Below, in pieces: positions 32,205-39,514 of a stretch of DNA of 64,000 nt. Where the stretch lies: the NCBI RefSeq assembly GCF_010586825.1, contig NZ_JAAAGB010000001.1, positions 1,178,001 through 1,242,000 on the forward strand, written 5' to 3'. Numbering within the stretch: the first letter of the stretch is position 1; every line of letters starts with the position of its first letter. The notes under the pieces are model-generated. The model was not told the DNA's origin and ran no database searches. It saw only the letters and a list, made by a program, of their open reading frames with translations. The DNA comes from Draconibacterium mangrovi. GTDB lineage: Bacteria > Bacteroidota > Bacteroidia > Bacteroidales > Prolixibacteraceae. Position numbers and translations under genes: made by a program.

Positions 32205-32684
32205 TTAAAACCTTTCCAGTTTCGGATAAGCCTCGTGCCATGCTTTCCATCCTCCGTTAAGCGAATACACATGATCGTAACCCAGCATATTTAGCGACTT
32301 TGCAGCTAGTGCCGATCGGCTGCCACTGCGGCAATACAAAATTATAGTATCTGTTTTTTTAGGTAGCGCGTGATGAAAACCTTCCCAAACAGTTTCCTTT
32401 TCAATGTGCGATTCTAACACACCGCGTTGCACGAGGTAAGCTCCCGGAATATGTCCGGCCCGGTATTCATCTTCTGTACGCACGTCGATTAAAATATAGC
32501 CGGGCTTTCGGCTTTTCAGTCCTTCCACATATTGGTGATGAAATCCTTCCGCATCAAGCTCATCTATTTCCTGTTTTACGGCAGCAACCAATTCTTTATA
32601 TCCGCTGTAAACCTTATTTTCCTGAGCAGATAGCACAGAAAACATCCCCATCATCAAAACGATGATAACCCCAAATTTCTTCAT
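32205..32684 (-). CDS. Secreted single-domain rhodanese
   Basis: A 159-residue protein with a signal peptide (MKKFGVIIVLMMGMFSVLSAQ) and one rhodanese domain (about 45-155): ILIDVRTEDEYRAGHIPGAYLV, LYCRSGSRSALAAKSLNMLGYDHV and LNGGWKAWH. The CRSGSRS loop has the catalytic Cys118, and the R/G-rich loop is like PspE/GlpE-type sulfurtransferases. It is the sixth rhodanese-type protein in the 17.4-32.7 kb region. Confidence 0.9.
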   Translation of the reverse strand: MKKFGVIIVLMMGMFSVLSAQENKVYSGYKELVAAVKQEIDELDAEGFHHQYVEGLKSRKPGYILIDVRTEDEYRAGHIPGAYLVQRGVLESHIEKETVWEGFHHALPKKTDTIILYCRSGSRSALAAKSLNMLGYDHVYSLNGGWKAWHEAYPKLERF

Positions 32685-32813
32685 AATATCAAAGATTTTT
32701 TAAAACATTAACCGGTGAGAACAAGCACCAATCGCGCTCCTTCTATATAGAAACGTACAATAGTGTTTGCTCAAAAACAATTTCGGGGATTGAAGGTATA
32801 AAGAATTTCTGCC

Positions 32814-33542
32814 TTATTTTAAATTCCGAATCCTTAATTCGGTTTTGTTTTGATTTTTTAATAATTCAGCCAGTTCGTCGGTATTTGTTTCGCCGAAGTG
32901 ATACGGATAAAGCACTTTGGGTTGAAACATTTTAGTGGCATCAGCCACCATTTTTGGGGTCATTGTATAAGGTAAGTTCATGGGCAGAAAAGCCACATCA
33001 ATGTCTTTTAACCCGGCCATTTCCGGAATGTTTTCGGTATCGCCGGCAACGTACACTTTCTTATCGCCAAAATGAAGCACGTAACCATTTCCCACTCCTT
33101 TTGGGTGAAAAGGTTTCCCGGCTTCACGTTCGTGTTTTATATTGTAAGCGGGTACAGCATCCACTTTAATTCCGGCAAAAGTTCCCGATTCGCCATTACT
33201 TAGCACTTTGGTTCCGGTGTATTTTTCGTTGCAGGTTTTTGTGAGCACCACCTGGGTTTCCTCTTTCTTAACCGCATCAATTGCTTTGGCATCCAAATGG
33301 TCGCCGTGCTCGTGGGTTATCAGAATCAGATCCGCTTTTGGCATTGTTGCATAATCGGCATACCAGGATACCGGATCAATATGAATTACTTTCCCGTTAA
33401 ATTGCATCATCAATGTTCCGTGAGCAATAAATGAAATTTCCAAATCGCCTTCTGAAGTCGCAATAACATCCTTTTCAAATTGCTGAGACTGTGCCGAAAC
33501 AACGAATAAAAATAATGTTATGAGCGTAACTATATTCTTCAT
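32814..33542 (-). CDS. Exported metallo-beta-lactamase-fold hydrolase
   Basis: The 242-residue protein has a signal peptide (MKNIVTLITLFLFVVSAQSQ). It has a metal-binding THEHGDHLDAKAI, then HFGDKKVYVAGDTENIPEM and a final FHFGE-like region (YPYHFGETNTDEL). This is the UPF0173/YtnP-type MBL fold with the first motif HxHxDH in altered spacing. Substrate cannot be deduced; relatives hydrolyse lactones, lipids or thioesters. It is near the rhodanese cluster, so a persulfide or thioester substrate is possible but not shown. Confidence 0.82.
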   Translation of the reverse strand: MKNIVTLITLFLFVVSAQSQQFEKDVIATSEGDLEISFIAHGTLMMQFNGKVIHIDPVSWYADYATMPKADLILITHEHGDHLDAKAIDAVKKEETQVVLTKTCNEKYTGTKVLSNGESGTFAGIKVDAVPAYNIKHEREAGKPFHPKGVGNGYVLHFGDKKVYVAGDTENIPEMAGLKDIDVAFLPMNLPYTMTPKMVADATKMFQPKVLYPYHFGETNTDELAELLKNQNKTELRIRNLK

Positions 33543-33682
33543 AACCTTTGATTTAAAATTTACCGTAAGATAGGTATAAAATCATTTTTTTGCATCTTCC
33601 TTTATAAAAAACAGAACATATGTATATGTTTCTGACATCATTTAATTTGTACTTTCGGAACAAAATTCAAAAACTATCTGAT

Positions 33683-35632
33683 ATGAAAAGATTATTTCTA
33701 GTGATTGCCATAATTGGCCTTGTTTTCTCGCTTTCGGCCAAAGAATATACGGTTGAATCTTCATCGGGGCAACTACAGGTAAAGGTGAATATTGACGAAA
33801 CCGTTACTTACTCGGTGCTGCTAAACGGAACCCCGATTATTGCGCCATCGCAGATTTCGATGGAATTGAACGATGGAACAGTCTGGGGAGTGGACGCCAA
33901 AGTACGAAAAGCAAAAACCAACAGCGTGTCGCAGGTGCTAACTCCGGTTGTACAGCGAAAAAGCGCTACCATAAAAGACGAATACAAAGAACTGACTTTG
34001 ACGTTTAAAGGTTATGCCTTGCAATTCAGGGCATACGACGATGGCGCTGCTTACCGTTGGGTGTCGGACAAAGATGGCGAATACAAAGTTAAAAGTGAGC
34101 TGGCCACTTTTACGTTCCCGACTGACAACAAACTTTGGTTTCCTGAAGAAGAAAGTATGATGACGCACCAGGAACGCGAATACCTGCGCGAAACACTGTC
34201 GAATATCGGTAGCGATCGTTTTGCTTCGACCGGTTTATTGGTTGACTGTGGAAATGGTGTTAAAACCTACATTTCGGAATCGAACCTGATGGATTACCCG
34301 GGAATGTTTTTGCGTGGTTGCGACGATAACAAATTTGCGTTGATTGGAAAATACCCCGGTGTGGTACTGGAAACCGAACAGCTGCGCGACCGCGATGTAA
34401 AACCAACAAAATACGCTGATTATATTGCCGAATGTAACGGCCCGCGCGATTTCCCATGGCGTGCCATGGTAATTACTGAGAACGATGGACAGTTGATAGA
34501 AACAGAAATGATATACAAACTTGCCCCTGAGTGCAGATTGGAGAATACCGACTGGATCAAGCCGGGTAAAGTGGCATGGGACTGGTGGAATGCCAATAAT
34601 ATTTACGGTGTTGATTTTGTGGCAGGCGTAAATACCCAAACCTACAAATACTTCATCGATTTTGCGTCGAAATACGGATTGGAATATATCATTCTGGACG
34701 AAGGCTGGTATGAACTTTCTGATATTCTGAAACTGGAAAAAGATGTGGATGTAAAAGAGATCATCGATTACGGAAAAGAAAAAAATGTTGACGTAATTCT
34801 TTGGGTTGTTTGGAAAGCCATGGATGATAAACTGGAGGAAGCACTTGATCAGTTTCAGGCTTGGGGCGCCAAAGGTATTAAAATGGACTTTATGCAACGC
34901 GACGACCAGTGGATGGTAAATTTTTACGAAAAAATTGCCCGCAAATGTGCCGAACACGAATTGTTGGTTGATTTCCACGGAGCTTACAAACCAAGTGGTT
35001 TAGATCGTGCTTACCCAAACGTAATTTCGTACGAGGGAGTTAAAGGAATGGAAAATACAAAATGGTCGAACTTACCCGATCCGGAGCATGATGTAACTTT
35101 GCCTTTTATTCGTATGGTTGCCGGTCCGATGGATTATACTCCGGGGGCAATGATCAATAAAACAAAAGAGAATTTCGCGCAGGTATTTACCGAGCCAATG
35201 AGCCAGGGAACACGCTGCCACCAGTTGGCTTTGTACCCTGTTTTTGAAAGCCCGCTGCAAATGTTGGCCGATAATCCATCGAACTATTACCGCGAACCGG
35301 AATGTATGGAGTTCCTTTCAGCGGTTCCATCGGTTTGGGACGAAACCCAGGTGTTGGAAGCTAAAGTTAGCGACTACATTGCCGTTGCACGTCGTTCGGG
35401 AGAAACCTGGTATGTGGGTGCTTTAACCGACTGGGATCCTCGCGAATTGGATTTAAAACTCGATTTCCTTGCCGAAGGAACGTACACCATGAAAGTGTGG
35501 AAAGACGGACTGAACGCCGATAAACATGCTGCCGATTTTGCACAGGAAACTGTTGAAGTAACTGCAGGATCAACTGTAAAAGTTAAAATGGCTCCCGGTG
35601 GTGGCTGGGCGGCTATTATTGAGAAGAAATAG
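33683..35632 (+). CDS. Glycoside hydrolase family 97 enzyme, probably alpha-galactosidase-type
   Basis: About 649 residues with a signal peptide (MKRLFLVIAIIGLVFSLSA). An N-terminal beta-super-sandwich lies at about 25-260, then a TIM barrel: WDWWNANNIYGVDFVAG, IILDEGWYELSDIL, GIKMDFMQRDDQWMVNFYE and DFHGAYKPSGLDRAYPNVISYEG. The C-terminal beta domain follows. GH97 includes inverting glucosidases (SusB type) and retaining alpha-galactosidases. The sequence DFHG replaces the glutamate-containing HEAV of the inverting type, so I favour the retaining type. The longer frame at 33620 is rejected because the signal peptide fits the inner ATG. Confidence 0.9.
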   Translation: MKRLFLVIAIIGLVFSLSAKEYTVESSSGQLQVKVNIDETVTYSVLLNGTPIIAPSQISMELNDGTVWGVDAKVRKAKTNSVSQVLTPVVQRKSATIKDEYKELTLTFKGYALQFRAYDDGAAYRWVSDKDGEYKVKSELATFTFPTDNKLWFPEEESMMTHQEREYLRETLSNIGSDRFASTGLLVDCGNGVKTYISESNLMDYPGMFLRGCDDNKFALIGKYPGVVLETEQLRDRDVKPTKYADYIAECNGPRDFPWRAMVITENDGQLIETEMIYKLAPECRLENTDWIKPGKVAWDWWNANNIYGVDFVAGVNTQTYKYFIDFASKYGLEYIILDEGWYELSDILKLEKDVDVKEIIDYGKEKNVDVILWVVWKAMDDKLEEALDQFQAWGAKGIKMDFMQRDDQWMVNFYEKIARKCAEHELLVDFHGAYKPSGLDRAYPNVISYEGVKGMENTKWSNLPDPEHDVTLPFIRMVAGPMDYTPGAMINKTKENFAQVFTEPMSQGTRCHQLALYPVFESPLQMLADNPSNYYREPECMEFLSAVPSVWDETQVLEAKVSDYIAVARRSGETWYVGALTDWDPRELDLKLDFLAEGTYTMKVWKDGLNADKHAADFAQETVEVTAGSTVKVKMAPGGGWAAIIEKK

Positions 35633-35666
35633 GTTTGAGTTTCGAGACACGAGTTTCGAGTTATAG

Positions 35667-35714
35667 AAAAATGCCATCCTTGATGAGATTTCTCATGGGG
35701 ATGGCATTTTTTTG
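35667..35714 (+). terminator. Rho-independent terminator after GH97
   Basis: AAAAATGCCATCC (35667-35679) pairs with GGATGGCATTTTT (35699-35711) and is followed by further T residues. Confidence 0.8.
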
Positions 35715-35872
35715 TCCCCCTTGGCGAAGTGCCTGTCCCGATCTCGGTATCGGGAGGGAATAAGGGGGATTGAAATTCGTTTACACAAAAATTTATACAT
35801 CACAGTAATCCTCCGTCTCGATGCTGTGATCGGGACACCTCCTTTAAATAAAGGAGGATGAGATCAATGTAA
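35715..35872. repeat. Two adjacent palindromic intergenic elements
   Basis: The first spans CCCCCTT (35716-35722) to AAGGGGG (35762-35768), with the internal hairpin CCCGAT-CTCGGT-ATCGGG. The second contains CCTCCTTT-AAAT-AAAGGAGG (35838-35857). The sequence GTCCCGAT occurs in one and its complement ATCGGGAC in the other. The whole block fills the spacer between GH97 and the BlaR1-type gene. Confidence 0.7.
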
Positions 35873-35893
35873 CTCGGCAGCGTTCAGCAACCA

Positions 35894-35935
35894 AACAAAA
35901 ACAGCGGGCGACTAATAAATAATAGTCGCCCGCTG
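35894..35935 (-). terminator. Rho-independent terminator of the BlaI-BlaR1 unit
   Basis: A 13-bp perfect stem, CAGCGGGCGACTA and its complement (35902-35914, 35923-35935), is followed by T-rich sequence on the reverse strand. Confidence 0.88.
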
Positions 35936-35964
35936 AATTATTTTATGTAAGGTAAATCTACTTT

Positions 35965-38856
35965 TTACTTTTCTTGCAGTACGTATTTTAGTGTAAATAA
36001 AAGGGTCTCTCCCTTGTATTCCGGAATATTTACTGTAGGGAGTTGCAATAACAAGGTTTTGGCTGCGCGATCAAGTTTTTCCTGTGCATCTTCAACTGTA
36101 GTTCCTGACACTTCTTTTGGTTTATAACCAATTGCTACCACCTCATCAACCTGAATTGCATTTTTACTTCCGGTCTCTTTAACCGATACTACAGCTCCTT
36201 GCTTATTCACTTTTACATACATTTTACTTTCACCGGTTATGTTGGCTTCCCGTAATTCAGCTGGATATTTCATCCGTTTCGCAATAAACTTGCGTAACTC
36301 CAAATCAGAGGTAATTTCTTCCGGTCTTGTGCTAATGAGTATCACCCCGTCTTTAGCTTCTGCACCATAAATACCAACTGCCGAAGCATCTTTTAAAACG
36401 TCGATTGACTGAATACTTTTAGGATCAATATCATCCATGTCGCCGGAATATTTTTCGCCGTCGAGAAAGATCAGTGGCGATTTTCCACCAAGATCAGCTG
36501 AACCTTTCAGTTTAATCGAAATGGCTCCGTTTTTAGCGATTGGTCCGTATATTTTAGTCGCACTTTCGTCTTTCAGCACTTCCATTGATTCAATGGTTTT
36601 CGGATCGATATCATTAATATCGCCATCGTAAGGAATACCTTCAACAAGTATCACAGCATCATCCATCATAGCTTTTGCAGCTTCTTTGGTTGTAACAATG
36701 ACTACTCCGTTTTTCCCTCCAACCGATCCATATAATGCTGTAGCTTGTATTCCTTTTAAAACAGAAACACTTTCAATTTCGTTCGGATCAATTGATTTAA
36801 TTTCAGCAACCGGTTTCCCATCAACAATATATAGCGGGTCCTCAGAATTACCTGCAATATGTACCCGAACGCTTTCCAACGGCTCATTCTTTGTTTGCTG
36901 TTTTCCGTAGCCAATCACTTTCACCTCATCAGTTTTTCCGCTGCTATCAGCTTTTAGTTTTACATCCAGCTGAGTTTTTCCATTTACTGCAGTTTCTTTC
37001 TTATCAAAACCAAGCATCATAAATACCAGTTCGCCAAATTTGTCGTCTGATTGTAATACATAATTTCCATTTATATCCGTGATGGTTCCAATGGATGTAC
37101 CTTTCATTAACACTGCAGTTCCGGCAAGTGGTTTCCCGTTTTCATCGGTAACTTTTCCTTTTACCATATTGGCTTTGGTCTTCACGGCCATTACTTCCGC
37201 CGTTTCCGGTTTTCCGCTACCGTCGGCTTTTAGCTGAACATCAAGTTCTGATTTCCCATCAATTGCCACCTCTTTTTGGGCATAACCGATCATCATAAAC
37301 ACCAGCGTACTGTTTTTATCGGTTTCGATTTTATAGTTTCCTGAGAAATCGGAAATAGTACCAACTGTAGATCCTTTTACCAACACGGCTGCTGCCGGAA
37401 GTCCATCGCCATTTTCGTTGGTGATTTTTCCTGAGACAGTGTGTTCCGCCGCTACTACTATTCCATATGGCGATTGTTTCGATTCAATATCACTTTTAGT
37501 CAGCACCACATTGATTTCCTCACTGTTAGCCGGAACTTTTCTGAACTCATAACCCAACATATTAAAAACAAGTACTGCATCTTCGTTGGCTACATTTATC
37601 ACGTAATTTCCTGAAAAATCGGAAATAGTACCGGTTGTGGTTCCTTCTATCAGCACTGCCACTGCAGGAATTGGTTCACCTTTGTCGTTGGTAATTTTTC
37701 CTTTAACGGTAAGTTCCGAAGTTAGTGTTCCGTTAACGGCCTGTTCAAAATCAGTATTGGTTCCGGGAACATAGTCGCTGGTTTGAATGTAGTAAACACC
37801 GTCCTCTTTCGGATTTATATCGAACGACAGCGCATTGGCAACCACTTTGTCTTCAAGGCCAAGTGCATTTATAACTTCACCCCCATCAAATCCATTGGCA
37901 AAATCAAGTTTGATCAAATCGGGGTGATCGGCAGGAAGTTCAACACCATCAACAACTACTTTTAGCTCTCCGGCATCGTGAAGCACTTCGGTTCGTACTT
38001 CTTTGTTCGACAAACCCATAACCAAAATGGCCAGCAGGGGCAGTACAACCAGCTGTTTCAGCAGGCTGTATCGATTTTCTGTTTTCTTTTTCATCATGAT
38101 AATACGGTTTTTTAATTGTGAGCCGTTAAGCGCAGTCAAAAAGGGAGCTACTCCTTTTTTATGCGCTAATCCTACCATGGCCAATTGATAAGCTTCGGCA
38201 TTATGATTTTGGGCTACCTGATGATCAGTCAGGTATTCCAGGTTATTTCGCATCGCATCGCGGGTTAACCAGGCAAACGGGTTAAACCACTGGAAGAGGA
38301 ACAAGAGCTCGGCAAAAAGAATATCGAGCGTATGATGTTCCCTTACGTGAATCATTTCGTGATCGACGATCATTTTCAGATCGGGATTCTTCAATGTTTT
38401 TTCCGACAGCACGATTCGCGAGAAGAATGAGAATGGATGCACATCTTTCTGTGTAAGGTTAACTTGTGCTCCAAACAATTCTTTCAGGCGGCAAAAACGG
38501 ATAATATTCATGGCTTTGAGGTGCCCGATCAACAGATTCAGGAGAAATACAAAGATTCCGAGTGCATAAATCGCCAACAGGTAATGATACCATTCGAAGG
38601 TAAATTGCGGTTCGGTTGCCACAGCGGCCTCAGGCAGAAAAGCAAAACCAGTTGAAGCAGCTGCAGGAATCGGCTGTATATAATTCACTTTGGTAAACGT
38701 AATCAGCGGAATAAGGAAACTTACCAAAAACGACACCGGCAAAAAAATCCGGTTGAACAGAAAATGTTTCTGGTGCTGGAAAAGAGCCAGGTAAGCCAGG
38801 TAAAAAGCACCCAGCGCCAAAGCCGCCTTTCCGATATAGAGGATAAAATCTTCCAT
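35965..38856 (-). CDS. BlaR1-type M56 metallopeptidase with carboxypeptidase-regulatory, TonB-plug-like and TonB C-terminal domains
   Basis: A 963-residue protein. An N-terminal membrane-embedded M56 zinc metallopeptidase (1-280) has HEMIH (166-170) and a downstream glutamate (LEYLTD, 207), followed by a helix at about 268-282. The outer part has three CarboxypepD_reg-like repeats (about 383-455, 473-543, 564-635), each with GTISDFSGNY or GTITDINGNY. Three SusC-plug-like repeats follow (about 673-724, 733-784, 793-844; each with DPnxI-S-x-VLK-A-x-IYG). It ends in a TonB C-terminal-like domain (about 855-960). M56 proteins sense a ligand and cleave a BlaI-type repressor. The stop of blaI overlaps its ATG (TAATG). 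Confidence 0.9.
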   Translation of the reverse strand: MEDFILYIGKAALALGAFYLAYLALFQHQKHFLFNRIFLPVSFLVSFLIPLITFTKVNYIQPIPAAASTGFAFLPEAAVATEPQFTFEWYHYLLAIYALGIFVFLLNLLIGHLKAMNIIRFCRLKELFGAQVNLTQKDVHPFSFFSRIVLSEKTLKNPDLKMIVDHEMIHVREHHTLDILFAELLFLFQWFNPFAWLTRDAMRNNLEYLTDHQVAQNHNAEAYQLAMVGLAHKKGVAPFLTALNGSQLKNRIIMMKKKTENRYSLLKQLVVLPLLAILVMGLSNKEVRTEVLHDAGELKVVVDGVELPADHPDLIKLDFANGFDGGEVINALGLEDKVVANALSFDINPKEDGVYYIQTSDYVPGTNTDFEQAVNGTLTSELTVKGKITNDKGEPIPAVAVLIEGTTTGTISDFSGNYVINVANEDAVLVFNMLGYEFRKVPANSEEINVVLTKSDIESKQSPYGIVVAAEHTVSGKITNENGDGLPAAAVLVKGSTVGTISDFSGNYKIETDKNSTLVFMMIGYAQKEVAIDGKSELDVQLKADGSGKPETAEVMAVKTKANMVKGKVTDENGKPLAGTAVLMKGTSIGTITDINGNYVLQSDDKFGELVFMMLGFDKKETAVNGKTQLDVKLKADSSGKTDEVKVIGYGKQQTKNEPLESVRVHIAGNSEDPLYIVDGKPVAEIKSIDPNEIESVSVLKGIQATALYGSVGGKNGVVIVTTKEAAKAMMDDAVILVEGIPYDGDINDIDPKTIESMEVLKDESATKIYGPIAKNGAISIKLKGSADLGGKSPLIFLDGEKYSGDMDDIDPKSIQSIDVLKDASAVGIYGAEAKDGVILISTRPEEITSDLELRKFIAKRMKYPAELREANITGESKMYVKVNKQGAVVSVKETGSKNAIQVDEVVAIGYKPKEVSGTTVEDAQEKLDRAAKTLLLQLPTVNIPEYKGETLLFTLKYVLQEK

Positions 38857-39215
38857 TACTTTTTGTTTTTTATGAGCTTAACCAATTCGTCGATCTCGTC
38901 TTCCGACAGGTTTTTCTCTTTTACAAAAAAGGCCACGGCACTTTTGTACGAGTTATCGAAATAGTCACTCACCACCTGGTTCATAAACGAGCGGCGGTAA
39001 TCTTCTTTCGAGATAAGCGGAAAATACTGATAGGTATTGCCGTATTGTTTAAAACCGATCACACCTTTATCCTGCAACAAACGCACCAACGACGAAATGG
39101 TGTTGTAATGTGGTTTTGGCTCGGGATACAACTCAACAATGTCTTTTACAAATGCTTTTTCCAGATTCCAGAGGATCTTCATCAACTCCTCTTCCTTTTT
39201 TGTTAGTTTTTTCAT
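38856..39215 (-). CDS. blaI: BlaI/MecI-family transcriptional repressor
   Basis: The 119-residue winged-helix protein has LTKKEEELMKILW at the N-terminus, HYNTISSLVRLLQDKGVIGFKQYGNTYQYFPL as recognition and wing region, then a C-terminal helical dimerisation domain (YRRSFMNQVVSDYFDN...). BlaI/MecI proteins bind palindromes with the sequence ACTG/CAGT-like arms and are cut by the M56 partner. Matching AACTGA-TTTT-TCAGTT palindromes lie upstream at the promoter. The M56 gene starts in its stop codon, so both are made from one message. A role in a beta-lactam response is not implied. Confidence 0.92.
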   Translation of the reverse strand: MKKLTKKEEELMKILWNLEKAFVKDIVELYPEPKPHYNTISSLVRLLQDKGVIGFKQYGNTYQYFPLISKEDYRRSFMNQVVSDYFDNSYKSAVAFFVKEKNLSEDEIDELVKLIKNKK

Positions 39216-39237
39216 TTTTCCTTCTTTTCAAGTTTGT

Positions 39238-39316
39238 TGTCATTTCGAGCGAGGAACGAACTAGAAATCGTTTTCCTAAGAATTGAGATTTCTCCTCCCC
39301 TGTCGTCGAAATGACA
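39238..39316. repeat. Palindromic repeat of the TGTCATTTCGA type in the blaI leader
   Basis: The 11-bp arms TGTCATTTCGA (39238-39248) and TCGAAATGACA (39306-39316) flank an inner pair AGAAATC/GATTTCT (39263-39269, 39287-39293). It resembles a repeat common in Bacteroidota spacers. Here it lies in the 5' untranslated region of blaI. Confidence 0.75.
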
Positions 39317-39334
39317 TTTCGCTCAACATGAAGA

Positions 39335-39342
39335 CAAACATA
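39335..39342 (-). promoter_or_regulatory. blaI -7 promoter element (TATGTTTG)
   Basis: Exact TAnnTTTG match on the reverse strand, directly abutted by the BlaI-type operators. It predicts transcription from about 39331 and a leader of about 115 nt. Confidence 0.65.
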
Positions 39343-39343
39343 C

Positions 39344-39399
39344 AACTGATTTTTCAGTTTCGCAACTGATTTTTCAGTTATTAAACGAATTTATCAGTT
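39344..39399. promoter_or_regulatory. Three BlaI-type operators at 20-bp spacing
   Basis: AACTGA-TTTT-TCAGTT occurs at 39344-39359 and 39364-39379. A third, imperfect copy (AACGAA-TTTA-TCAGTT) lies at 39384-39399. The start-to-start distance is 20 bp each time, about two helix turns. The first two overlap the space between -33 and -7 and the -33 region of the promoter. Confidence 0.8.
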
Positions 39400-39450
39400 G
39401 CTCTTGTACTGATCAACCTCAAAACCCCATGGAATAAGTACTTCTTCGGA

Positions 39451-39488
39451 GATAAAAAAATGCCATTCTTTTAAAAAGAACGGCATTT
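39451..39488 (-). terminator. Rho-independent terminator of the TonB receptor gene
   Basis: AAATGCC-G-TTCTT pairs with AAGAA-T-GGCATTT on the reverse strand, followed by a T run. It stands about 25 bp after the receptor's stop codon. Confidence 0.82.
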
Positions 39489-39514
39489 CATAGTATTGTT
39501 TTTGCGTATTATCG

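Noticed and set aside
19642-32684. Sox thiosulfate-oxidation system
   Set aside because: No SoxA/B/C/X/Y/Z homologues are visible; the proteins are rhodaneses and a YeeE-type transporter.
33620-33682. N-terminal extension of GH97
   Set aside because: It would put 21 residues before an otherwise normal signal peptide and overlaps the promoter-like TACTTTCG.
34235-34978. 247-codon reverse frame inside GH97
   Set aside because: It lies fully antisense to a well supported GH97 catalytic domain and is rich in improbable Phe/His/Ile runs.
38856-39215. Beta-lactam resistance regulation
   Set aside because: BlaI/BlaR1 homology alone does not imply it; no beta-lactamase or penicillin-binding gene is adjacent and the partner carries TonB-receptor-type modules.
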